DNA of 64,000 bases, taken from Corynebacterium urogenitale. GTDB taxonomy: Bacteria > Actinomycetota > Actinomycetes > Mycobacteriales > Mycobacteriaceae. The translations under genes were made by a program, and so were the position numbers. This document shows, piece by piece, positions 36,667 through 43,618 of this stretch. Position 1 is the first letter of the stretch, and every line of letters starts with the position of its first letter. The notes beneath the pieces are model-generated. The model saw only the letters and a program-made list of their open reading frames with translations. It was not told where the DNA came from and made no database searches. The DNA lies in the NCBI RefSeq assembly GCF_009026825.1, contig NZ_CP045032.1:1612001-1676000 (forward strand). The letters run 5' to 3'.

Positions 36667-37407
36667 CTAGAGCTCGCCGTTGAACGTGTTGTGATCGACT
36701 GCGCGGCGTTTCTTCATCGCGAATCCAGTGCCGATGAGCGCGCTGATCAGCGCAATTACGCCGATGATCGGCAGCCACGCACTGCCGTTGTTTTCCTCCG
36801 ACGCCACCGCGGAGCCATCCGCGGTGTCCGCACCATCCGTCTGCTGGTCAGGTTCTGTATCCGTGTGCTGATCAGCTTCTGGGGCGCTATCGGCGCTGGT
36901 GGCCTCCGGCACAGACCCGGGCTCCTCGCCGGCGCCGAATGCCCAGCCTTCCACGGTGCCAATACGGGTGGTGGAATCACTGGCACCACGGGTGCTGTAG
37001 CTCCAGTCGCCACCGAGCGGTGCGTGATAGTAGGCCCAGTAGGAATCGGCGGGAGGAGCATCATTGCAGTCCGTGTTGTCGGGAACTCCTCCGATGCGGC
37101 AGATCATGCCTGGAAACTTGGCCACTGGTGTCAGGCTGAATCCCGCCTCCTCCAGAGCTTGCCGACCAGTTACTCCCGCGGAGGCGCAACCGGTACCCTG
37201 CCCCTTAACGACGACGGTCACCTGCTCAGCACCGCAGGGTGATGCTTCAGCGTGTGCCGCGGGCAGGCTAATAGGCGATGGGCTGTGCTGCCCATCAACT
37301 GGAGACAGGTATGCGCAACACGCCGCGAGCGCCACGGCCCCTCTCTGGATGGAGGTGCTCGTGAATCCACTGCCGTCGGTGCGATCCACCGCACTGTTCC
37401 TGAACAC
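36667..37407 (-). CDS. Surface-anchored SCO2322/DUF4430-like protein
   Basis: 246 residues from the GTG at 37407, preceded by GGAG five bases upstream; the frame is open back to 37455 without a good site. A signal peptide (VALAACCAYLSP, cleavage near AHA) leads to a small beta domain: VTVVVKGQGTGCASAGVTG, ALEEAGFSLTPV, GMICRIGGVPDNTDC, SYWAYYHAPLGGDWSYSTRG and GTVEGWAFGAG. This order resembles the SCO2322 family and the DUF4430 / transcobalamin C-terminal beta domain, with cysteines for disulfides. A Pro/Glu/Asp-rich stalk and a C-terminal membrane helix with a basic end (WLPIIGVIALISALIGTGFA) tether it outside the cell. It follows the alpha-repeat gene by about 48 bp. Confidence 0.75.
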   Translation of the reverse strand: MFRNSAVDRTDGSGFTSTSIQRGAVALAACCAYLSPVDGQHSPSPISLPAAHAEASPCGAEQVTVVVKGQGTGCASAGVTGRQALEEAGFSLTPVAKFPGMICRIGGVPDNTDCNDAPPADSYWAYYHAPLGGDWSYSTRGASDSTTRIGTVEGWAFGAGEEPGSVPEATSADSAPEADQHTDTEPDQQTDGADTADGSAVASEENNGSAWLPIIGVIALISALIGTGFAMKKRRAVDHNTFNGEL

Positions 37408-37455
37408 TAAAACTCCACTCCCTACGAGTAACCTTCCTACAGCTCTAGGGCGCAA

Positions 37456-38628
37456 CTACTTCTTGCTCTGAGAGTTCTTGCGGACAGCGAACACGCCTCC
37501 GGTCAGCACGGCGAGCACACCGATAGCAATGGCGACGATGCCCCACGTGGGCATCCCATTGGCTTCCTCTGAGGCTTGAGCAGAGTCGGAGGGCGTATCA
37601 GTGAACTCAACGGTTGCATAGTTCTGACCGGCCAGGGCGAGAGCAGCCTGGGTGGTATTGCGGCGCAAGGTGTCATTCGGCTCGGCGGTCTCGCCCAGTT
37701 CTTCCTCGTTACTGGCCACCCCGCCACGGACGGCCTCCGGAGCGGAGTCATCGAGTTGCAGGCCCTGGAGGAACTTCTCTGCTTCCTTCGCCTGATCTTG
37801 TCTCTCGGCAGAGCTCAAAGCCATGGCGGCCAGTGCAGTGGAGTTGGCATTCTCCGGCGCCCAAGAGGTCTTCACTCCACCCTTGTCACCCTGTTGCTCT
37901 TCCAGGAACTCTGCTCCCTTGGCTGCCTCATCATTGGCACCCACCGCGGCCAACACCTGCACGGCGAAGCCTGTGGGGTCGGTCTCCCCCGAACACTTGT
38001 TGGCGTAATCGCGGAAGCTGCCATCCTCACACTGCAATGAGGCCAGGTAGGTCACCGCTGGGTGGGTAGCCCCTCCTTCCAGCTGGCCTGCGCGAAAGAG
38101 ACCGAGCACCACCCACGCCTGGTTCGTGGAATCCAGAGTCTCTTTTCCATCGGCTTTGGCCTTAAATGAACCGTCCTCCTGCTGCAAGTCCTTCAATCCC
38201 TGCAACAGGTCGACCTCATCGATGGAGTTAGGATCTTCCCCGACGAGGGTGGCATAGGCCAGTGCCTTGCCCATCGCACCGGCACCGCCAGCAGTGTATT
38301 CCGCGATGTGGTCCGAGGTGTACTTCACGATGGACTCGGCATCTTGCTTTGTCGCCCCGCCTGCCGCTGTGGCAAAGGCTGCGTCGATATTCAGGCCAAT
38401 GTCATCGAACTTCTCCCCGTCGTATTCACCCATAAAGTGGCCATTGGGAGCGGCCGCATCGCGCAGGAGATAGTCGGCGGCTGCACCTGCTGGCGTCGAG
38501 GAATCAACGGCAGCGGCGCTGGGGCCAGCAACGGAACAGAGAGCAAGAGCCGTACCTGCCGCGAACACCGTGTATTTGGTGCCGTGGCCAAGAAGGCTCC
38601 GAACCCGGGTGGAAGTCATAGTGGTCAT
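37456..38628 (-). CDS. Surface-anchored alpha/alpha-repeat protein (prenyltransferase/squalene oxidase repeat; transcobalamin-like)
   Basis: 390 residues. A signal peptide (FAAGTALALCSVAGPSAAA) is followed by about five helical-hairpin repeats, each with D/N-S/T-x-x-A-x-x-x-L-A-L and D-G-S-F turns: QEDGSFKAKADGKETLDSTN, AWVVLGLFRAG, CEDGSFRDYANKCSGETDPT, NSTALAAMALSSA, NTTQAALALAG. This is the alpha6/alpha6 barrel used by squalene cyclases and also by intrinsic factor and transcobalamin. A C-terminal helix with a basic tail (IVAIAIGVLAVLTGGVFAVR) anchors it. It is the first gene behind the cobalamin riboswitch, so cobalamin capture is more likely than lipid cyclisation; the catalytic D-x-D-D motif of cyclases was not seen. 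Confidence 0.8.
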   Translation of the reverse strand: MTTMTSTRVRSLLGHGTKYTVFAAGTALALCSVAGPSAAAVDSSTPAGAAADYLLRDAAAPNGHFMGEYDGEKFDDIGLNIDAAFATAAGGATKQDAESIVKYTSDHIAEYTAGGAGAMGKALAYATLVGEDPNSIDEVDLLQGLKDLQQEDGSFKAKADGKETLDSTNQAWVVLGLFRAGQLEGGATHPAVTYLASLQCEDGSFRDYANKCSGETDPTGFAVQVLAAVGANDEAAKGAEFLEEQQGDKGGVKTSWAPENANSTALAAMALSSAERQDQAKEAEKFLQGLQLDDSAPEAVRGGVASNEEELGETAEPNDTLRRNTTQAALALAGQNYATVEFTDTPSDSAQASEEANGMPTWGIVAIAIGVLAVLTGGVFAVRKNSQSKK

Positions 38629-38640
38629 CCTTGTCTACGG

Positions 38641-38670
38641 GGAGCGTTTTCTGTTTCTCAGGGACGCTCC
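38641..38670 (-). promoter_or_regulatory. Expression-platform hairpin of the cobalamin riboswitch
   Basis: On the minus strand GGAGCGT and ACGCTCC form a seven-base stem around a 16-base loop, ending 12 bases before the start codon and next to the AAGGA ribosome site. It probably takes part in switching translation or transcription; there is no T tract. Confidence 0.5.
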
Positions 38671-38759
38671 ACCCCGGCACAGCTCAAGCGCTGCCACCGG
38701 AGGCGACCACCACGAGACTCAGAAACCGTGTATCCCGACGGTCATTAAGAGTCGTACCG

Positions 38760-38965
38760 CTCCCCTCGGGCATTCGGGCTCGGCCACTCCGCACGCCACC
38801 GGGGTTCATCAAACCAACGCGGACAAAGCCAACGCGGTTTGCGCGACAACCACCAGCAGGCGCGCCGGGCGGCTCACCGTTGCGGAGTCAGCGCCGGATT
38901 CTCACCGGACTTCCCCCAAGGGCGAACGTGTGCGTGGCTCTCATCCTATCCCGTGGCCACGAACT
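38760..38965 (-). ncRNA. Cobalamin riboswitch
   Basis: On the minus strand the conserved core is unmistakable: GGGGGAAGTCCGGTGAGAAT, CCGGCGCTGACTCCGCAACG and GTGAG at 38873-38924, matching the GGGAA...GGTG-AA-TCC...GC-G...CCGC-ACGGT consensus. A B12-box-like stretch, GAGTGGCCGAGCCCGAATGC, follows at about 38775-38795. The exact 5' and 3' limits are estimates. It precedes the five-gene operon that ends with the ECF S gene and should shut it off when adenosylcobalamin is plentiful. Confidence 0.92.
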
Positions 38966-39037
38966 TTCCCTAAAGGTTGCCGCATCCCCCGCGGAAACCT
39001 TTTTACATCCCGCTCACCCGCGCGTCTTCAGCTGCCG

Positions 39038-41470
39038 CTAGGCTCCTGCCTTCACCACGCGCGCGACGTCCTCCGGAGCCTCCCAGATTGGCGAGTGACC
39101 CGATCCCTCAATCTTGACGACGTCACCAGCCCGCTGAGTGGCCCATTCGTCGTATGGCGCCGGTGCCACCCGCTGGTCTTCGGTGCCGAAGACCACCTGC
39201 ACCTCCACACCTTGAGCCTTGATCTGCTCGAAGCGCTCCGTCAGCGCAGTGGCATCCAGATAATCATTGATCGACTGGTTAGCCTGCAAGAAGCCACGTA
39301 GTCCAGTGCTCTTGAGGTCTTGTGCGAAAGCATCCGGCAGTTGGTCTTCACCGGTGTACGGGTCGCGGAACTTCGGGGCAACCAGGCTGCTCAGGCTCTT
39401 CTTCGCCATCGCCGGAGTCATCGCCTTCCACGCCAACTGACCGATCACGGGCTTGGCCAGTATTTTCTCCGCAGACTTGGCAGCAGCCAGTCGGGTCTCG
39501 GTCGTCGCGGGGCTATTGACCGCAATGACCTTAGCGACCAGTTCCGGCGCCATCGCCGCCAACTCCGTCGCGACTAGCCCGCCACGGGAATGGCCGATGA
39601 GCGTCACCTTCTGCCCACCATTGTCCCGAGACAGAGCGCGGAGTTCAGGGAGCACGGCGGTGGCGTCGGACTCAATTGACTCGAGTGCGCGCAGCAACGG
39701 GGCGGATGAGGCAGAGGCAGGCAGCAACGCACGCACGCGGTTAAAGATGCTCGGCGAACATCCCAGACCGTGCAGGTACATGACTGGGCCGAGCTGCTGT
39801 GCGTCATCCTTCGATGGCTCGCTCCCCTCGAGCGCTGCGGCGGAGTCGGACGATGCATCCGACACAGCACCTGCGGGGAGAGCGCTGACGGAAGCAGGCG
39901 GCGTGAGTTCGTGATGCTCTGGGTGGAAAGTGTGCAGCCTGCGGTGGTAGTCGATCAGCGTGCCTGGCCACACCACAGAGTTACGACCGGTGGAATCCAG
40001 GTACCAGCTGCTGCAGCCGCCGGCGACCCACACGGAGCCATCAGTCTTCTTATCGACCATGGCCGTGTAATCGCGCTGCGCCTGGGTGGTTGGCTGAATG
40101 GCAGTGTAACCAGCGCCATCGGCGTATTTCACGGACTGAATGATGTAGCGGAACTGGGCTTCGAACATGGACACCATGGACGAATGACCCAGCGCAAGGT
40201 TCGGCCCGTGGATCAGGAATAGGTTCGGGAACCCGTGGACGGTCGTGGAGTTGTATGAGGTCGGGCTTTCGCCCTGCACCTTCTGCATAGAACGGCCGCG
40301 CTCATCGAAGATCTTGTCCGTTAGCGGCAGGCCCAAGGTGTGGAATCCGGTGCCGAAGATGATCATGTCCACGTCGTGGTGCTCACCGCTGCTATCGACG
40401 ATGCCCGTCGCATCGATCCGGTCGACGCCACTGGTGACCACATCCACATTGTCCTGCGCGAGAGCCGGATAGTAAGTGTTGGACAGCAGGATGCGCTTAC
40501 AGCCAATGCGGTAGTCAGGCAGGAGCTTCTTGATCAGCTCCGGGTTCTTCCCGTTGCTATTGATGCCCTTGCGCATGTGAGCCTTGGCAACCTCCTGCAC
40601 GACGCGCATGATCAGCGGGTTCTGGAAACCCACCACCATCCACTCGCGCTCGAAGAAGATCCAGTAGCGCTTCAACCAGTTGAGCAGCGGGAAGCGGCGT
40701 TGGCGCTGCTTTTGCTTTTCAGTAATTTCCCGGTCGCGGCGCGGCAAAACCCACGCTGGAGTGCGCTGGAACAAGCTGAGCTTGCCCACATCCGGCTGGA
40801 TCGCTGGCACGATCTGAATCGCGGAGGCACCAGTACCAATCATCGCGACGCGCTTACCGGTGTGGTCAACGGAGTGGTCCCAACGGGAGGAGTGGAAGGC
40901 TGCGCCCTCGAAGTCTTCCAGACCCGGAATGTTCGGAATGATCGGATCGGCCAGAACACCGGTTGCGAGGATCACATATTCAACGTCCATGTCGCCTTCC
41001 TCCGTGCTCAAATGCCACACGGAGCGTTGCGCATCCCAGTGCATCTCCTTTACAGAGCAGCGCAGGCGGATATCGCGGTAGAGGTCATGATCTTTGGCGA
41101 CTTCCTTGAGGTAGGCGAAAATTTCCGGCTGCTTGGCGAACATGTTGCTCCACTCCGGGCTGCGCTGGAAGCTGAAGGAGTATAGGTAGCTCTGCACGTC
41201 GCAGGCCGCGCCGGGGTAGGTATTATCGCGCCACACACCACCGACTTCACCCTCGCGTTCGAAGATCGTGATGTGCTTGTAGCCAGCCTTGCGCAGTTCG
41301 ATGGCCGCACCGAGGCCGCCGAAGCCCGAGCCGATGATGGCGAAACGTGGCGAGGAGCCGGAGGCGGTGGTTCCACGAGGGGAGGCTCCTGCGGTGGCAG
41401 TGTGGTCCAGGGACGTCTCTGTCGTCGCACCAGATGCTGATGCCGCGGCGGGGATATGTGAAGAATTCAT
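39038..41470 (-). CDS. Baeyer-Villiger-type flavin monooxygenase fused to an alpha/beta hydrolase
   Basis: 810 residues in two enzymes. After about 40 disordered residues comes a class B flavin monooxygenase: FAD motif GSGFGG (residues 47-52), the Baeyer-Villiger fingerprint F-x-G-x-x-x-H-x-x-x-W as FEGAAFHSSRW (187-197), and NADPH motif GTGASA (212-217). Residues about 560-810 are a hydrolase with LHGLGCS, nucleophile GHSRGG (Ser628), Asp765 (GTEDQRV) and His792 (GSGHSPI). The first enzyme would insert oxygen into a ketone to give an ester or lactone, and the second could cleave it. Transcribed alone, away from the short iron-box transcript at 41645-41920. Substrate unknown; a lipid-derived or xenobiotic ketone is plausible. 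Confidence 0.9.
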   Translation of the reverse strand: MNSSHIPAAASASGATTETSLDHTATAGASPRGTTASGSSPRFAIIGSGFGGLGAAIELRKAGYKHITIFEREGEVGGVWRDNTYPGAACDVQSYLYSFSFQRSPEWSNMFAKQPEIFAYLKEVAKDHDLYRDIRLRCSVKEMHWDAQRSVWHLSTEEGDMDVEYVILATGVLADPIIPNIPGLEDFEGAAFHSSRWDHSVDHTGKRVAMIGTGASAIQIVPAIQPDVGKLSLFQRTPAWVLPRRDREITEKQKQRQRRFPLLNWLKRYWIFFEREWMVVGFQNPLIMRVVQEVAKAHMRKGINSNGKNPELIKKLLPDYRIGCKRILLSNTYYPALAQDNVDVVTSGVDRIDATGIVDSSGEHHDVDMIIFGTGFHTLGLPLTDKIFDERGRSMQKVQGESPTSYNSTTVHGFPNLFLIHGPNLALGHSSMVSMFEAQFRYIIQSVKYADGAGYTAIQPTTQAQRDYTAMVDKKTDGSVWVAGGCSSWYLDSTGRNSVVWPGTLIDYHRRLHTFHPEHHELTPPASVSALPAGAVSDASSDSAAALEGSEPSKDDAQQLGPVMYLHGLGCSPSIFNRVRALLPASASSAPLLRALESIESDATAVLPELRALSRDNGGQKVTLIGHSRGGLVATELAAMAPELVAKVIAVNSPATTETRLAAAKSAEKILAKPVIGQLAWKAMTPAMAKKSLSSLVAPKFRDPYTGEDQLPDAFAQDLKSTGLRGFLQANQSINDYLDATALTERFEQIKAQGVEVQVVFGTEDQRVAPAPYDEWATQRAGDVVKIEGSGHSPIWEAPEDVARVVKAGA

Positions 41471-41644
41471 AGTTCAAAACTAAGCATGACTCTGTATTCT
41501 TCGTGCCATTTTCGTAAATAAAGCTATATTCACGCCGCTCGCAGCGCTCGTCGAAGATTCCGCTCAGCAGCACTAGCCACAGTTTCTCACCCGGGCAACC
41601 CAACCTCGCCCCATACAATGCAACCCACCAAGAAGATCCACTAT

Positions 41645-41920
41645 CACGTGAAGCACCAAGAAGGCCCACCACCGGACGTATCCGGCGGTGGGCCTTCGAC
41701 CATGACGCTTCCGAGTTTCCGGTGACGAGCCTGAAACGATGCGCCAGTGGTGGGGTATCTCCGTGAAACCCGACGGGTGACGAGGCCGCCGGCCGAATTG
41801 GATACCGCTTCCGCCACAAAGACCCGTGAGCTGAACACCCGGTGAGAAGAGAGCCAGGGGTTCTGGGTCTGCGGCCGATCCACAACTGCAGTGCATCCCA
41901 GGTGACTAGCCTGTGACACG
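41645..41920 (-). ncRNA. Candidate iron-regulated small RNA or small leaderless mRNA
   Basis: A consensus promoter overlapped by a DtxR box (41925-41956) would start a transcript at about 41920, and a very strong hairpin at 41661-41696 would end it after about 260-275 nt. The frame starting with GTG at 41919 is open for about 91 codons (to 41644), but the hairpin then lies inside it and no domain or signal peptide is recognisable, so I favour a non-coding RNA. It is not known to me from any described family. Confidence 0.4.
41661..41696 (-). terminator. Strong hairpin ending the short transcript
   Basis: AAGGCCCACCACCGGA pairs with TCCGGCGGTGGGCCTT with a single mismatch around a CGTA loop. 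On the minus strand it is followed by the T-containing CTTGGTGCTTC, so termination is plausible in that direction although the T tract is weak. Confidence 0.6.
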
Positions 41921-41924
41921 TTCA

Positions 41925-41956
41925 TCAGGTTAGCCAGACCTCACTTAGCCTGTCAA
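41925..41956 (-). promoter_or_regulatory. SigA-type promoter overlapped by a DtxR box
   Basis: On the minus strand TTGACA (41951-41956) and TAACCT (41927-41932) are separated by 18 bases. The -10 lies within TGAGGTCTGGCTAACCTGA (41925-41943), which agrees with the DtxR/IdeR consensus at 15 of 19 positions by hand count. Binding of iron-loaded DtxR here would block the promoter. Confidence 0.62.
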
Positions 41957-42181
41957 CCTTTTCGCAACAATAAAGTTGCGTTAATTCCAATGTCGCAGCT
42001 TAAAGCACATAAAAAATCGCAAATTTGTTAGCCTCCCGACCCCTCCCCCACAAAAAGACGCGATTATTCGCGCACGCCGTGAGGAACAACTATGGTTATA
42101 AGTATTGAGAGGCGCACGTCACATTGACGTCGCACTATCTCCTAGACCATAAACCTGTTCCAAATTCTCTAAGAGGGAGCT

Positions 42182-43357
42182 ATGAAGAACTACCTGCCAC
42201 GCGATATTTTCGAAGAAGAGCACAACATGTTCCGCGAGGCCGTCCGCGACTTCGTCGCCGCGGAGATCAAGCCAAACGTAGAGCGCTGGCACGACCAGGG
42301 CTACTGCGACCGCGAGCTTTTCCAGAAGGCTGGCGCGCAGGGCTTCCTCGGCATGATGGCTCCTGAGAAGTTCGGCGGCGGTGGAATGGCCAACGACTAC
42401 CGCTTCAACGCCGTGCTCACCGAGGAGCTCACCCAGGCCGATTCCGGCTCCATCATCGTGGGAATCCAGACCATCAATGACCTGGTCATCCCATACCTCG
42501 ACCGCTTCGGCAACGACGAGCAGAAGGAGCGCTTCCTCAAGCCACTGTGTGCCGGTGAGAAGATCGCTGCACTCGCCATGACCGAGCCAGGCGCTGGCGC
42601 CGACCTCGCAGGCATCCGCTCCTACGCCCGTAAGGATGACAACGGGGACTACATCCTCAACGGCTCCAAGACCTTCATCTCCAACGGTGTGCAGGCAGAC
42701 TTCACCCTCGTTGTGGCCGTCACCAACCCAGAGGCTGGCCGCGCTGGCGTTTCCATGCTGATCATCGAAGACGGCATGGAGGGCTACACCAAGACCGGCC
42801 CACTGAAGAAGGTCGGCCTGAAGTCCCAGGACACCGCTGAGCTGTCCTTCGAGGACGTCCGCATTCCGAAGGAGAACCTGCTGGGTGAGGAAGGCGCAGC
42901 CTTCGGCTACCTGCGCACCAACCTTGCTCAGGAGCGCCTGTCCATCGCTGTCGGCTCCATCGCCACCTCCCGCCGCGCCCTCGACCTGGTCATCAAGCAC
43001 TCTGAGGATCGCAAGACCTTCGGCAACCGCCTGATCGATCACCAGGCTTACCGCTGGGAGCTCGCCAAGATGGCCACCGAGATCCAGGCTGCACAGTCCT
43101 TCGTGGACGCCGCCATCATGGAAAAGGTGCGTGGCACCCTGGACGAGGTCACCGGCGCTATGACCAAGTACCACACCACTGAGCTGCAGATTAAGGTTGT
43201 CAACCAGGCTTTGCAGATGCACGGTGGCTACGGCTTCATGATGGAGTACCCAATCGCCACCCACTACCTGGACTCCCGCGTCCAGCCAATCTACGGCGGT
43301 CCAAACGAGATCATGATCGAGATCATCTCCCGCAGGCTGGCCAAGGGCGACAAGTAA
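42182..43357 (+). CDS. Acyl-CoA dehydrogenase
   Basis: 391 residues, full length for the family. FAD and substrate motifs are clear: ALAMTEPGAGADLAGIRSYA, FISNGVQADFTLVVAVTNPE, RKTFGNRLIDHQAYRWELAK and QMHGGYGFMMEYPIATHYLD, followed by VQPIYGGPNEIMIEIISRRL, the C-terminal helix signature. It oxidises an acyl-CoA to the trans-2-enoyl-CoA in beta-oxidation or branched-chain catabolism; chain-length preference is not evident. GAGGGAG precedes the ATG. The enoyl-CoA hydratase-like gene lies downstream but convergent. It ends at the hairpin at 43371. Confidence 0.94.
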   Translation: MKNYLPRDIFEEEHNMFREAVRDFVAAEIKPNVERWHDQGYCDRELFQKAGAQGFLGMMAPEKFGGGGMANDYRFNAVLTEELTQADSGSIIVGIQTINDLVIPYLDRFGNDEQKERFLKPLCAGEKIAALAMTEPGAGADLAGIRSYARKDDNGDYILNGSKTFISNGVQADFTLVVAVTNPEAGRAGVSMLIIEDGMEGYTKTGPLKKVGLKSQDTAELSFEDVRIPKENLLGEEGAAFGYLRTNLAQERLSIAVGSIATSRRALDLVIKHSEDRKTFGNRLIDHQAYRWELAKMATEIQAAQSFVDAAIMEKVRGTLDEVTGAMTKYHTTELQIKVVNQALQMHGGYGFMMEYPIATHYLDSRVQPIYGGPNEIMIEIISRRLAKGDK

Positions 43358-43370
43358 GTCCCCGCCTAGT

Positions 43371-43404
43371 AGGCCGCGCTTCTCTCTGAGGGGGCGCGGC
43401 CTTT
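43371..43404 (+). terminator. Terminator of the acyl-CoA dehydrogenase gene
   Basis: AGGCCGCGC and GCGCGGCCT form a perfect nine-base stem, followed by TT. Confidence 0.8.
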
Positions 43405-43509
43405 CCAATTTCTAGGGCTGCTGTGGTCGCTGGCCTGCTGGCGTCGTTCTTCCTCCTCTTCCTCCCCGCCCTACGACACCAGCCCGCCCAACTACTCTCC
43501 CCAAAACCT

Positions 43510-43618
43510 CGGCACGCCCCGCCCACGCGAAGCGAGGACCTGCTACCAACTACCTCCCCACAAAGCCCGGCGCGCCCCCACCCACGCGAAGCGGGGACCT
43601 GCTACCTACTAATTCCCC
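43510..43618. repeat. Two tandem 58-bp imperfect repeats
   Basis: The segment CCCACGCGAAGCGAGGACCT with its flanks (43510-43560) recurs 58 bp later as CCCACGCGAAGCGGGGACCT (43568-43618), including the following TGCTACC. The second copy runs up to the stop codon of the enoyl-CoA hydratase gene. Confidence 0.7.

Larger units (their letters stand above)
41471..42181. other. Long intergenic region with a regulated short transcription unit
   Basis: 711 bp between the divergent monooxygenase and acyl-CoA dehydrogenase genes. It contains the hairpin at 41661, the predicted short minus-strand transcript and its iron-box promoter (separate entries), a small hairpin CGCAAC/GTTGCG at 41964-41981, and an AT-rich stretch (about 41980-42110) that should hold the acyl-CoA dehydrogenase promoter. 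Confidence 0.6.

Noticed and set aside
38570-39301. A 243-codon plus-strand frame across the riboswitch region
   Set aside because: It lies antisense to the cobalamin riboswitch and the ends of two genes, has no ribosome site and no domain.
41573-41925. Protein-coding gene starting at the ATG at 41925
   Set aside because: The ATG lies between the -10 element and the predicted transcription start, and the frame runs through the terminator hairpin; only a leaderless GTG at 41919 remains possible.
41964-41981. CGCAAC/GTTGCG hairpin as an operator
   Set aside because: A six-base stem in an AT-rich promoter region can arise by chance and matches no regulator site I know.
42119-43408. A 429-codon open frame on the strand opposite the acyl-CoA dehydrogenase
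   Set aside because: It is the mirror of a strongly conserved gene with high third-position GC; its translation is rich in His, Asp, Gly and Val with no domain.
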